From Ferrimonas kyonanensis DSM 18153 (GTDB lineage Bacteria > Pseudomonadota > Gammaproteobacteria > Enterobacterales > Shewanellaceae), in contig NZ_AUDJ01000016.1 in the NCBI RefSeq assembly GCF_000425405.1, positions 124,001 through 188,000 on the forward strand: a DNA stretch of 64,000 bases, written 5' to 3'. The notes below the pieces were generated by a model, which was given only the letters and a program-made list of their open reading frames with translations, was not told where the DNA came from and did not search any database. Each line of letters starts with the position of its first letter. The first letter of the stretch is position 1. Positions 1 through 6,994 of the stretch are shown here, piece by piece. A program made the translations under genes and the position numbers.

Positions 1-227
1 TCCAGAGTGCCCAGAAGGTGGATGGCAACCTGTCTAAAGATGAGATCTATCAGGGTGTGCTGCGGGTGTTGACCACCTTCCGCGGCTACATCTCTGAAAA
101 GGCGCGGCCGGAATTTGATCGCATCGAAGCCCAGTACCGGCAGTTGCTGAAGCAGGTGGAAAGCCGCTCCGAAGCGTCTATGGCCGACGAATCGCTGTTG
201 GATACGCTCAAGCCATCGGACCAGTAA
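1..227 (+). CDS. C-terminal part of an unidentified protein (5' end outside window)
   Basis: An open frame runs in from the left edge (first full codon at base 3) and stops at 227, leaving about 74 residues. There is no convincing start: the first GTG at 18 has no ribosome binding site and the frame stays open upstream, so this is read as a truncated gene. The visible part is hydrophilic and helical (residues such as FRGYISEKARPEFDRIEAQYRQ suggest an amphipathic or coiled-coil region) and ends in LKPSDQ. I do not recognise the family and give no function. It lies 234 bases upstream of kbl on the same strand. Confidence 0.5.
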   Translation, partial: QSAQKVDGNLSKDEIYQGVLRVLTTFRGYISEKARPEFDRIEAQYRQLLKQVESRSEASMADESLLDTLKPSDQ

Positions 228-357
228 ATCCCACTTTTGTTGCATTAAAGCGCAATTTGCTGCTGCGCTGATCGCGCTCCCTCGTTAGAATGTCGGCAAT
301 AAAAAAAAGATGGCCGACGCTCATCAACGACGCCACCTCCTCCGTCCCCAGACCGCT

Positions 358-379
358 GCGGCACAGAATCCTGTGCCGC
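358..379 (+). other. Perfect 9-bp hairpin in the kbl leader
   Basis: GCGGCACAG at 358-366 is exactly complementary to CTGTGCCGC at 371-379 with loop AATC. No T-run follows, so it is not a standard intrinsic terminator. It sits about 80 bases before the kbl start and could be an attenuator or operator-like structure. Function is inference only. Confidence 0.4.
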
Positions 380-460
380 CTGACACCGGCGTGACCACGG
401 AGAGGAGCGCTGCGGCGTCGACCATTGGTCCAATAATTCAGGATGCCAACGGGAGGCAGC

Positions 461-1660
461 ATGTCATCTTCTGCATTTTACGCTCAGATTCAGCAACAGC
501 TGGAGGGCGTAAAAGCCGATGGGCTTTACAAGCATGAGCGGGTGATCACTTCACCTCAACAAACCGCCATCGAAGTGAGCAGCGGCGAAACGGTCATCAA
601 CTTCTGCGCCAATAACTACCTGGGACTGGCCAATCACCCGACCCTGGTGTCGGCGGCGCAGCAAGGGCTCAGTGATCACGGTTTTGGTATGGCCTCGGTG
701 CGGTTTATCTGCGGCACTCAGAACATCCATAAGCAACTGGAAGCCAAGCTGTCCGAGTTCCTGGGAATGGAAGACACCATCCTGTACTCCTCCTGCTTTG
801 ACGCCAATGCCGGCCTGTTTGAAACCCTGCTGGGCCCCGAAGACGCCATCATCAGTGATGCCCTCAACCACGCCTCCATCATCGATGGCGTTCGTTTGTG
901 CAAAGCCAAGCGGTTCCGCTATGCCAACAACAACCTGGTCGAATTGGAGCAGTGCCTGCAGCAGGCGGCCGAAGCTGGCTGTCGCCATACGCTGATCGCC
1001 ACCGACGGCGTGTTTTCCATGGATGGTGTCATCGCCAACCTGGAAGGCATCTGCGATCTGGCGGACAAGTACGGTGCCCTGGTGATGGTGGATGATTCCC
1101 ATGCGGTCGGCTTTGTTGGTGAAAACGGCCGTGGCACCCACGAGCATTGTCAGGTGATGGAGCGGGTCGATATCATTACCGGCACCCTGGGCAAGGCTCT
1201 GGGCGGCGCCTCCGGTGGCTTTACCGCCGCCAAAAAAGAGGTGATCGATTGGTTGCGTCAGCGCAGCCGTCCCTACCTGTTCTCCAACTCCCTGGCCCCG
1301 GCCATCGTGTCGGCCTCCATTGAGGTGCTGGACATGATTGCCGACGGGCATGAACTGCGTGCTAAGCTTTGGGACAATGCGGCGCATTTCCGCGCCCGCA
1401 TGAGCGAAGCCGGTTTTACCCTGGCTGGTGCCGACCATGCCATCATTCCGGTGATGATCGGGGACGCGGCGTTGGCGGCGGAGTTTTCCGACCGACTGTT
1501 GGCCGAGGGGATCTACGTCATTGGCTTCTCCTTCCCGGTGGTACCGAAAGGGGCGGCGCGAATCCGTACTCAGATGTCGGCGGCGCACACCCGGGCTCAA
1601 CTCGACCAAGCCATTGATGCCTTTATCCGCATCGGCAAAGAGCTGGAGATCATTGCATGA
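461..1660 (+). CDS. kbl: 2-amino-3-ketobutyrate CoA ligase (glycine C-acetyltransferase)
   Basis: PLP-dependent enzyme that cleaves 2-amino-3-ketobutyrate with CoA to glycine and acetyl-CoA, the second step of threonine catabolism. The 399-residue product matches the usual length (398 in E. coli). It carries the alpha-oxoamine synthase signature: [15 protein letters not shown] near residue 50, DDSHAVGF, and [10 protein letters not shown], whose lysine (residue 245) is the PLP Schiff-base lysine. The ATG at 461 is chosen over the in-frame ATG at 443 because GGGAGG lies at 451-456 and the protein then begins MSSSAFYAQ like its relatives. Its stop overlaps the start of tdh (ATGA), indicating translational coupling. 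Confidence 0.97.
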   Translation: MSSSAFYAQIQQQLEGVKADGLYKHERVITSPQQTAIEVSSGETVINFCANNYLGLANHPTLVSAAQQGLSDHGFGMASVRFICGTQNIHKQLEAKLSEFLGMEDTILYSSCFDANAGLFETLLGPEDAIISDALNHASIIDGVRLCKAKRFRYANNNLVELEQCLQQAAEAGCRHTLIATDGVFSMDGVIANLEGICDLADKYGALVMVDDSHAVGFVGENGRGTHEHCQVMERVDIITGTLGKALGGASGGFTAAKKEVIDWLRQRSRPYLFSNSLAPAIVSASIEVLDMIADGHELRAKLWDNAAHFRARMSEAGFTLAGADHAIIPVMIGDAALAAEFSDRLLAEGIYVIGFSFPVVPKGAARIRTQMSAAHTRAQLDQAIDAFIRIGKELEIIA

Positions 1661-2691
1661 CCACCATGAAAGCGTTATCGAAGCTTAAGCCGGAGATGGG
1701 CATCTGGATGGTGGAGGCGCCCAAGCCCAAGCTGGGTCACAATGATCTGCTGATTAAGATTAAGAAGACCGCCATCTGCGGTACCGACGTGCACATCTAC
1801 AACTGGGACGAGTGGTCGCAAAAGACCATTCCTGTCCCCATGGTGGTGGGCCACGAGTACGTGGGTGAAGTGGTGGACATGGGCCAGGAGGTGCGCGGGT
1901 TTGCCCTCGGCGATCGGGTCTCTGGCGAGGGTCACATCACCTGCGGTCACTGTCGTAACTGCCGAGGCGGCCGCACTCACCTGTGTCGCAATACCATTGG
2001 CGTGGGCGTGAACCGCGAGGGGGCATTTGCCGAGTATCTGGTGATTCCGGCCTTCAATGCGTTCAAGATTCCCGACGACATCAGTGACGATCTGGCGTCG
2101 ATCTTCGACCCCTTCGGCAACGCGGTGCACACCGCCCTGTCGTTCGATCTGGTGGGTGAAGATGTGCTGATCACCGGGGCCGGCCCCATTGGTATCATGG
2201 CGGCGGCGGTTGCCAAGCATGTGGGCGCTCGCCACGTGGTGATCACCGACGTCAACGATTACCGGCTGGAGTTAGCCGCCAAGATGGGCGCGACCCGGGC
2301 CGTCAACGTTGCCAAAGAGAAGCTGGAAGATGTCATGGCCGAACTGGGCATGACCGAAGGTTTCGACGTGGGGCTGGAGATGTCCGGTGTGCCCAGTGCC
2401 TTTAATTCGATGCTGGAAACCATGAATCACGGTGGCAAGATTGCCATGCTGGGCATTCCTCCCGGCAGCATGGGCATCGATTGGGGCAAGGTTATCTTTA
2501 AGGGGCTGGTGATCAAAGGGATCTACGGCCGCGAGATGTTTGAGACCTGGTACAAGATGGCCAGCCTGATTCAGTCTGGGTTGGACATCACTCCGATCAT
2601 TACCCACCACTACCCCATCGATGAGTTCCAACAGGGCTTCGATGTGATGCGCAGTGGTCAGTCGGGCAAGGTGATCCTGAACTGGGACTAA
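1657..2691 (+). CDS. tdh: L-threonine 3-dehydrogenase
   Basis: Zinc- and NAD-dependent medium-chain dehydrogenase that oxidises L-threonine to 2-amino-3-ketobutyrate, the substrate of the upstream kbl product. Visible features are the catalytic zinc site (ICGTDVH and GHEY), the structural zinc cysteines in [15 protein letters not shown], and the NAD-binding [11 protein letters not shown]. The frame opens at 1657 with an ATGA overlap with kbl; an in-frame ATG at 1666 gives exactly the E. coli N-terminus (MKALSKLKP), so either may be used. With the later start the catalytic cysteine is residue 38, as in E. coli. A terminator follows, so kbl-tdh forms a closed two-gene operon. Confidence 0.97.
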   Translation: MTTMKALSKLKPEMGIWMVEAPKPKLGHNDLLIKIKKTAICGTDVHIYNWDEWSQKTIPVPMVVGHEYVGEVVDMGQEVRGFALGDRVSGEGHITCGHCRNCRGGRTHLCRNTIGVGVNREGAFAEYLVIPAFNAFKIPDDISDDLASIFDPFGNAVHTALSFDLVGEDVLITGAGPIGIMAAAVAKHVGARHVVITDVNDYRLELAAKMGATRAVNVAKEKLEDVMAELGMTEGFDVGLEMSGVPSAFNSMLETMNHGGKIAMLGIPPGSMGIDWGKVIFKGLVIKGIYGREMFETWYKMASLIQSGLDITPIITHHYPIDEFQQGFDVMRSGQSGKVILNWD

Positions 2692-2719
2692 CGTCGTTGC
2701 CGGCGACGGTGCGTTCACA

Positions 2720-2745
2720 AGGTCGGCCATGCGCCGGCCTTTTTT
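2720..2745 (+). terminator. Intrinsic terminator of kbl-tdh
   Basis: GGTCGGC (2721-2727) pairs with GCCGGCC (2733-2739), with one G-U pair, and is followed by a run of six T. It begins about 30 bases after the tdh stop. Confidence 0.85.
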
Positions 2746-2801
2746 ATTCGGCGACGTTTTCGTTAAGATGGGGCAACGAGCGGAGCCCGCAGGAGGACAG
2801 T

Positions 2802-3122
2802 GTGGCCAAATACGACAATATCGACCTGACGCAGTTGCAGTCGTTGCAGCAGCAGGGAGAGGTGCAACTGGTGGACATCCGTGACCCGGAGGCGTTTGCC
2901 CGTGGCCACATCCCCGGCGCGCTCAGGTTGCATCAGGGCAATCTGGCTCAGTTTATGATGGAAGGGGAATACGACGACCCACTGGTGGTGATCTGTTATC
3001 ACGGCATCTCCAGCCAGAGCGCGGCCGAGTATCTGGCGGAACAGGGGTTTGAGCAGGTGTTCAGCCTCATCGGCGGCATGGAGGCCTGGTCGAAATCCGG
3101 TGCCGAGGTGGAGGCAGGATGA
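2802..3122 (+). CDS. glpE: Thiosulfate sulfurtransferase GlpE (single-domain rhodanese)
   Basis: Small cytoplasmic rhodanese that transfers sulfur from thiosulfate to cyanide or, more likely in vivo, to a thiol acceptor. The GTG at 2802 is chosen because AGGAGG (2791-2796) precedes it at good spacing and the 106-residue product then matches the E. coli length of 108. The active-site loop CYHGIS begins with the catalytic cysteine at residue 65, the same number as in E. coli. The VDIRDPEAFARGHIPGA segment is the rhodanese CH2A motif. Its stop overlaps glpG (ATGA). Neither glpD nor glpR is nearby, so the name does not imply glycerol regulation here. Confidence 0.93.
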   Translation: MAKYDNIDLTQLQSLQQQGEVQLVDIRDPEAFARGHIPGALRLHQGNLAQFMMEGEYDDPLVVICYHGISSQSAAEYLAEQGFEQVFSLIGGMEAWSKSGAEVEAG

Positions 3123-3946
3123 TCTCCCTGGGGGTATTGAATCAGCCAAGGGCGGCGCAGGCGTTTGTCGATTACCTGGCTAGTCGCGGCATTCAGGCTC
3201 AGCTGCAGCCGCTGGAGCAGGGGGTCGAGATCTGGGTGGCCGATGCCGATCACGACGCCGCCGATCAGGAGCTGCAGCGATTTTTGCAGGATCCGAATCA
3301 TCGGCGCTATCACGAAGCCAGTTGGCATACTGGCAGCACCAGTAATGGTCTGAACTATGGCAAGCCGCTGTCTCAGTCCCTGGCCGGCATACTGTCACAG
3401 GCTGGCCCGCTGACCCTGGTGGTGATGCTGGTGTGCATCGCCATCTACATCCCCTGGTTTCTGGGGTGGCAACGGCCCCTGTTTGATGCCCTGCACTTCT
3501 TTGGCAGCTGGCAGGCCTTCTCGGTGCAGGAGTTCTGGCGGGTATTTACCCCGACGCTGATCCACTTCGACCCCATGCACATTGTGTTCAATCTGCTGTG
3601 GTGGTGGTATCTGGGGGGCAAGCTGGAGCTGCGTCTGGGTAGCGGCAAGCTGATGGTGCTGCTGTTGGTCGGTGGGACGCTGCCGAATCTGGTGCAGTTT
3701 GCGCTCAGTGGTCCAAACTTCGGTGGCTTGTCCGGGGTGGTGTACGCCCTGGTCGGTTACAGCTGGATCAGCGGTCGATTACGGCCGCAGGCGGGCATCG
3801 GCCTGCCTTCCTCCTACATGGGGTTTCTGGTGATGTGGTTGCTGCTGGGGTTCATGGGGCTGTTTAATATGGCCAACTGGGCCCACCTGGGCGGGCTGTT
3901 GGTTGGTCTGGTTCAGGGAGCCTTAGACGCCAGGCGGCGCTACTGA
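3119..3946 (+). CDS. glpG: Rhomboid intramembrane serine protease GlpG
   Basis: Inner-membrane protease that cleaves transmembrane segments. The 275-residue protein has a soluble cytoplasmic N-terminal domain (about 1-70) and a six-helix membrane core. The catalytic dyad is visible as Ser205 in GGLSGVVYALVG and His256 in NWAHLGG; the oxyanion-side residues His154 and Asn158 lie in MHIVFNLLWWW. It is translationally coupled to glpE (4-base overlap). Its 3' end overlaps the convergent FliL-like gene by 7 bases, so the two genes share their stop region. Confidence 0.95.
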   Translation: MISLGVLNQPRAAQAFVDYLASRGIQAQLQPLEQGVEIWVADADHDAADQELQRFLQDPNHRRYHEASWHTGSTSNGLNYGKPLSQSLAGILSQAGPLTLVVMLVCIAIYIPWFLGWQRPLFDALHFFGSWQAFSVQEFWRVFTPTLIHFDPMHIVFNLLWWWYLGGKLELRLGSGKLMVLLLVGGTLPNLVQFALSGPNFGGLSGVVYALVGYSWISGRLRPQAGIGLPSSYMGFLVMWLLLGFMGLFNMANWAHLGGLLVGLVQGALDARRRY

Positions 3947-4356
3947 TACAGGAATTTGGTGAACAGCAGGTTGACCAACAGCGGTTCACCCACCTCTTTC
4001 TCCAGCATATTGTTGACCGTCTCAAAGCAGAGTCGGCGGATCTGTTCTCGGCCGGTGAGGGATTTAATTCTCTCTTCGGTCTGCTCGCCAAGAATCTCGA
4101 TGATGGTACTGCGGATCAGTGGTGCATGATGCTCGACAATGGCCACGTTGCTGGCATCTTCCAGCATCAACTCGATGTTGACGCGAATGTAGCCCAGGCG
4201 CGAGGATTCGGTAACGTAGTTGGTGACAATCTCCGGTTCCAGTCCGTAGTAGCCATAGCTGTCGGTGGCTTCGGCTTCTTCCGCCGGTGCTTGTTCGGCG
4301 TGCACTGAAGGACAAAGCACCAGGGCCAAGATAAACATAATGTTGGCAAATCGCAT
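3940..4356 (-). CDS. FliL-like secreted/anchored protein
   Basis: A 138-residue protein with an N-terminal signal-like segment (MRFANIMFILALVLCPSVHA) followed by a soluble domain. The segment YVTESSRLGYIRVNIELMLEDASNVAIVEHHAPLIRSTIIEIL resembles the periplasmic domain of FliL, the flagellar basal-body protein that binds the stator. No other flagellar gene is in the window, so it is probably a FliL paralogue rather than fliL itself. Similar genes next to glpG occur in Shewanella relatives (from memory). It is convergent with glpG and divergent from ubiC. Confidence 0.7.
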   Translation of the reverse strand: MRFANIMFILALVLCPSVHAEQAPAEEAEATDSYGYYGLEPEIVTNYVTESSRLGYIRVNIELMLEDASNVAIVEHHAPLIRSTIIEILGEQTEERIKSLTGREQIRRLCFETVNNMLEKEVGEPLLVNLLFTKFLYQ

Positions 4357-4420
4357 TCGGCTTGTTTCTCCAATCGCACGTGTAGGTAGTCAGCGAGTCA
4401 ACTCTAATACAGAGTGAGGC

Positions 4421-4448
4421 TTGGCTCCACAACTAGTTTTGATACTAT
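4421..4448 (+). promoter_or_regulatory. Candidate ubiC promoter
   Basis: TTGGCT (4421-4426) and TACTAT (4443-4448) are separated by 16 bases and lie about 100 bases upstream of the ubiC start. The match to consensus is moderate and untested. Confidence 0.3.
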
Positions 4449-4551
4449 GTGTGATGCCAATCGAATTCGCGGTCTGCCGAAGTGTGCGCAGGCGCCGCCG
4501 CAACCGGGCCGTGCCCGTCTGGCGAAAGCGGAACGACAAACAGGAGTTGTA

Positions 4552-5115
4552 ATGACGGCGACCACCCTTAACCCCCTGAGCCATGCGGACGTTTCGCCGG
4601 CCGTCAACCTTGAACAGCCGCCGAAAAAATTGCTGCCCTGGTTGCAGGACAAGGGATCGTTGACCCTGAAACTGAAGGCGTTGTGCCGCAACTTCGAGGT
4701 GGAATTGCTGCAGGAGGGGGTGTTGCCGGCGGCCCAGCCCGGACCGGGTTGGGCGTTGGGGCAGCCGATCTGGCAGCGGGAAGTGCTGCTGAAGTTGGAT
4801 GGTGTGGCCTGGGTGTACGCCAATACCGAGGTTCCGATGAGCACGCTGGATGCCTCGGAGATCGATTTCGCCTCCCTGGGGCGTCAGCCTCTGGGAGAGC
4901 GGCTGTTTGCGGCTTCAAACCTGGTTCGGGGGCCGCTCAAGGTCTGTCATTATGGCGATAACAGTACTGCGGTCTGGCAGGCCCGCAGGCTGGGTTTTCA
5001 GGCCCAAGAAGGGCTGTGGGGACGACAGCGGGAGTTTGAGTTGCAGCATCGCTGTCTGCGGATCAGTGAGGTATTTCTGCCTTCATCTTATTCGACGCTA
5101 CTTAAAACATGCTGA
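4552..5115 (+). CDS. ubiC: Chorismate--pyruvate lyase UbiC
   Basis: Converts chorismate to 4-hydroxybenzoate and pyruvate, the first committed step of ubiquinone synthesis. The ATG at 4552 is preceded by CAGGAG and gives 187 residues, slightly longer than the E. coli enzyme (165) because of an N-terminal extension. Recognisable family segments are LTLKLKALCRNFEVELLQEG, WVYANTEVP and REFELQHRCLRISEVFLP near the C-terminus. The frame also opens earlier, at 4414, but without a binding site. The usual partner ubiA does not follow; the next gene belongs to the copper island. Confidence 0.88.
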   Translation: MTATTLNPLSHADVSPAVNLEQPPKKLLPWLQDKGSLTLKLKALCRNFEVELLQEGVLPAAQPGPGWALGQPIWQREVLLKLDGVAWVYANTEVPMSTLDASEIDFASLGRQPLGERLFAASNLVRGPLKVCHYGDNSTAVWQARRLGFQAQEGLWGRQREFELQHRCLRISEVFLPSSYSTLLKTC

Positions 5116-5140
5116 TTTTTAATCCATTACAATCGGTTGA

Positions 5141-5156
5141 ACTGTGAAGTACGACT
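5141..5156 (+). promoter_or_regulatory. Shared 16-bp motif, copy 1 (upstream of 5216 gene)
   Basis: ACTGTGAAGTACGACT lies 60 bases upstream of the first copper-island gene. A near copy with 14 of 16 identical bases, ACTATGAAGTACGGCT, lies at 6943-6958 upstream of the cusB-like gene. A shared regulator is inferred; the regulator is unknown. Confidence 0.4.
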
Positions 5157-5171
5157 CATTCTCTTTGCCGC

Positions 5172-5183
5172 TGTTGCGCAACA
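5172..5183. promoter_or_regulatory. 12-bp perfect palindrome upstream of the 5216 gene
   Basis: TGTTGCGCAACA is self-complementary and is followed at once by a possible -10 element, TATAAC (5185-5190). It sits 33 bases upstream of the start codon at 5216, in position to be an operator. No regulator is assigned. Confidence 0.35.
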
Positions 5184-5215
5184 ATATAACCACTTTCTAA
5201 TGTAATGAGTGTCCG

Positions 5216-5575
5216 ATGCCCCGCCTGACTGTGGTTCTGATGGTGTTTCTGTCCTTGGCCCTGATGATTCAGGGCTCGGTGGCACAGATCCATCTGGCGC
5301 CCAAGACCGAGGCCATCAGTCACCACTCGGCCGTGCTCGGAGAGTCGGCGCCGTCCCAGTCTTCTTGCTGTCAGCCATCAACGCCTCCCTGTCATGATCA
5401 TAACCATCCCTGTCAGGGGGAGTGTGGTCAGTGCCAGATTCTGGTGGCCCCTTCCGGTATTCTGGGGTCGATGGTGAGTATGCTGTTGACCACCGTCGGC
5501 GGCACCCCGATGCATGTCCCGGCGCATTTTGCCTCTGTGGTTCAGGAGCAGGCCCTGCGTCCTCCCATTGGTTAG
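5216..5575 (+). CDS. Small secreted Cys/His-rich protein, DUF2946-like (copper island)
   Basis: A 119-residue protein with a clear signal peptide (MPRLTVVLMVFLSLALMIQGSVA) and a Cys/His-rich middle: SCCQPSTPPCHDHNHPCQGECGQCQ. It ends in RPPIG. The arrangement of signal peptide, short Cys-rich cluster, hydrophobic stretch and terminal PP resembles the DUF2946 family often found beside copper genes; this assignment is by pattern only. Three further proteins of the same plan lie at 6466, 12707 and 13598. It is likely periplasmic and metal-binding. The gene is the first of the plus-strand island. The ATG has only a weak binding site. Confidence 0.65.
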   Translation: MPRLTVVLMVFLSLALMIQGSVAQIHLAPKTEAISHHSAVLGESAPSQSSCCQPSTPPCHDHNHPCQGECGQCQILVAPSGILGSMVSMLLTTVGGTPMHVPAHFASVVQEQALRPPIG

Positions 5576-5638
5576 CTGCGGTTGATATCAAGGCCTTTGG
5601 CCATTTCACAATTTGCTGACTAATTTTGGAGAGTTAAA

Positions 5639-6352
5639 ATGAAAAATCTGTTTACTGCCCTGGCGCTGATGGCCGCGATGATGCTGTCTCCGCTGACTCT
5701 GGCCCATTCTGATGGTCATGGCCATGGTGCCATGACCCATAGCGCAGAGGCGGTGTATGCTTGCCCGATGCATCCCAAGGTGCAAGGCCAGCAGGGCGAC
5801 GAATGCCCCAAGTGCGGCATGAAGTTGCAGGCGATGGCACAGCACCACAAGGGTTGCGATAAGGCCAACTGCCCCAAGCACCAGGGGATGCAGCAGCACC
5901 ACAAGGATTGCGATAAGGCCAATTGCCCCAAGCACCAGGGGATGCAGCAGCACCACAAGGATTGCGACCAGGCCAACTGCCCCAAGCACCAGGGAATGCA
6001 GCAGCACCACAAGGGTTGCGATAAGGTCAACTGCCCTAAGCACCAAGGAATGCAGCAGCACCACAAGGATTGCGATAAGGCCAACTGTCCTAAGCACCAG
6101 GGAATGCAGCACCACCAGGGCCACTACACCCACGCCTGTCCGATGAACCCTAAGGTGGTCGGTATGGCCGGTGACAGTTGCCCGGTGTGTGGTATGGATC
6201 TGGAGCCTGTGGCCAAAGCCGATCGTAAGGCTTACACCCACGCCTGCCCGATGAATCCGGCCATTCGTGGCTTTGCAGGCGACAGTTGCCCGAAATGCGG
6301 CATGGATCTGGAGCCTATGGCCTCGGCGACTTCCGGCCATCAGCACCATTGA
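5639..6352 (+). CDS. Secreted multi-repeat heavy-metal-binding protein
   Basis: A 237-residue exported protein (signal peptide about 1-22). It carries three heavy-metal-binding-domain motifs of the form Y-x-CPMxP...CPxCGM at about residues 40-63, 161-187 and 195-221. Between the first and second lie five tandem 18-residue repeats (residues 68-157), each of the form HHKxCDxxNCPKHQGMQ. Each repeat offers two Cys, three His and one Met, so the protein could bind many soft metal ions; Cu(I) or Ag(I) is inferred from the cus genes downstream. The N-terminus is also His-rich (HSDGHGHG) and the C-terminus ends HQHH. GGAGAG precedes the ATG. I know no named protein with this repeat. Confidence 0.8.
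   Translation: MKNLFTALALMAAMMLSPLTLAHSDGHGHGAMTHSAEAVYACPMHPKVQGQQGDECPKCGMKLQAMAQHHKGCDKANCPKHQGMQQHHKDCDKANCPKHQGMQQHHKDCDQANCPKHQGMQQHHKGCDKVNCPKHQGMQQHHKDCDKANCPKHQGMQHHQGHYTHACPMNPKVVGMAGDSCPVCGMDLEPVAKADRKAYTHACPMNPAIRGFAGDSCPKCGMDLEPMASATSGHQHH
5840..6109 (+). repeat. Five tandem 54-bp repeats inside the metal-binding protein gene
   Basis: Copies begin at 5840, 5894, 5948, 6002 and 6056, all in frame and nearly identical in DNA. The few differences (GGT/GAT, AAC/AAT, CAG/AAG, GCC/GTC) are mostly single bases. The low divergence suggests recent expansion, possibly with length variation between strains. Confidence 0.95.
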
Positions 6353-6362
6353 TGAGGCCGTC

Positions 6363-6395
6363 TTATTGGCGCCTCGAGCTCGCTGGCGCCAATAA
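6363..6395. terminator. Strong 11-bp stem-loop between metal-binding protein genes
   Basis: TTATTGGCGCC (6363-6373) is exactly complementary to GGCGCCAATAA (6385-6395), with an 11-base loop that itself contains CGAGCTCG. There is no T-run, so termination is uncertain; an RNA-stabilising structure is equally possible. It begins 11 bases after the stop of the repeat protein and ends just before a candidate MerR-type promoter. Confidence 0.5.
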
Positions 6396-6397
6396 AG

Positions 6398-6428
6398 TTG
6401 AACTATTGGATGGGAAATCGTTCATAAT
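6398..6428 (+). promoter_or_regulatory. Candidate MerR/CueR-type promoter with 19-bp spacer
   Basis: TTGAAC (6398-6403) and CATAAT (6423-6428) are 19 bases apart, the over-long spacing typical of promoters activated by MerR-family regulators. The spacer region carries a dyad: GAACTATT (6400-6407) against AATCGTTC (6416-6423), 7 of 8 positions complementary. A CueR-like regulator is encoded at 11780. The sequence does not match the E. coli CueR operator. Confidence 0.5.
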
Positions 6429-6465
6429 GGTGATCCTGGCTGTGGCCTGTTAACTGGAATTCGAT

Positions 6466-6855
6466 GTGCACTCATTGCTGAGAATCTTGAGTATGGTGGT
6501 GTTGTCTCTGGCGCTTTTGAGCCAGGGGGCAGTGGCGCGCATGCCGATGATGCCGATGGTGGATGTCGATAACTCCGCCATGATGGCAGCCATGGATTGC
6601 CACGGCAGTGCCGAGATGACCCAGAAGCAGATGGCGGACGACGGTGATTGCTGCTGTGACCACGATGCAGAGCCGGGCAGCGTTATGAGCTGTCAGGGCG
6701 GTTGCAGCCAATGCCAGGATTGCTCACCCGGGTCTTCCTCTCTGATTGCGGCGCTGTGGACCAGTGCCGGCCCTCAGCCTCTGGAACCCCATTTCTACTT
6801 TGTCTCCTTTGACTCCGTCTACCTGGAGTCCGATGAACGACCTCCCATCGTTTAG
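6466..6855 (+). CDS. Small secreted Cys/Met-rich protein, DUF2946-like (copper island)
   Basis: A 129-residue protein with a signal peptide (HSLLRILSMVVLSLALLSQGAVA), then a Met-rich stretch (RMPMMPMVDVDNSAMMAAMDCHG) and a Cys cluster (DCCCDHDAEPG and SCQGGCSQCQDC). It ends in ERPPIV. It is paralogous in plan to the protein at 5216: both have CQG(E/G)C(G/S)QCQ. The start is GTG at 6466; an ATG two bases earlier is in another frame and stops after five codons. It lies downstream of the candidate MerR-type promoter and upstream of the cusB-like gene. A periplasmic copper-binding role is inferred. Confidence 0.65.
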   Translation: MHSLLRILSMVVLSLALLSQGAVARMPMMPMVDVDNSAMMAAMDCHGSAEMTQKQMADDGDCCCDHDAEPGSVMSCQGGCSQCQDCSPGSSSLIAALWTSAGPQPLEPHFYFVSFDSVYLESDERPPIV

Positions 6856-6888
6856 ATCTTCATAGCAATACGACGACTTTGACGTAGC

Positions 6889-6908
6889 GGGTGCCGTGAC
6901 TGGCACCC
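6889..6908. other. 7-bp stem-loop between 6466 gene and cusB-like gene
   Basis: GGGTGCC (6889-6895) pairs with GGCACCC (6902-6908) around a six-base loop. Only a short T-stretch follows (CATTTAAG), so it is at best a weak terminator. Together with the motif at 6943 it suggests the cusB-like gene may have its own promoter. Confidence 0.35.
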
Positions 6909-6942
6909 CATTTAAGCAGCTTCGATTGCATTCGATGTTGTG

Positions 6943-6958
6943 ACTATGAAGTACGGCT
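6943..6958 (+). promoter_or_regulatory. Shared 16-bp motif, copy 2 (upstream of cusB-like gene)
   Basis: ACTATGAAGTACGGCT matches the element at 5141-5156 in 14 of 16 bases and ends 36 bases before the cusB-like start. See the first copy for interpretation. Confidence 0.4.
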
Positions 6959-6994
6959 GACGGCCATGATCCGGCAGCCGAAGGAGAATCCACT

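Noticed and set aside
551-1609. Long open frame antisense to kbl (352 codons)
   Set aside because: It mirrors a certain gene, has no family motif or ribosome binding site, and arises from GC-rich third positions.
5141-5160. CRP site (TGTGA half) upstream of the first copper gene
   Set aside because: Only the left half fits; the right half does not match TCACA at the right spacing.
5840-6109. Regular 54-bp repeats considered as a CRISPR-like array
   Set aside because: The repeats are contiguous without spacers, stay in frame and encode one protein.
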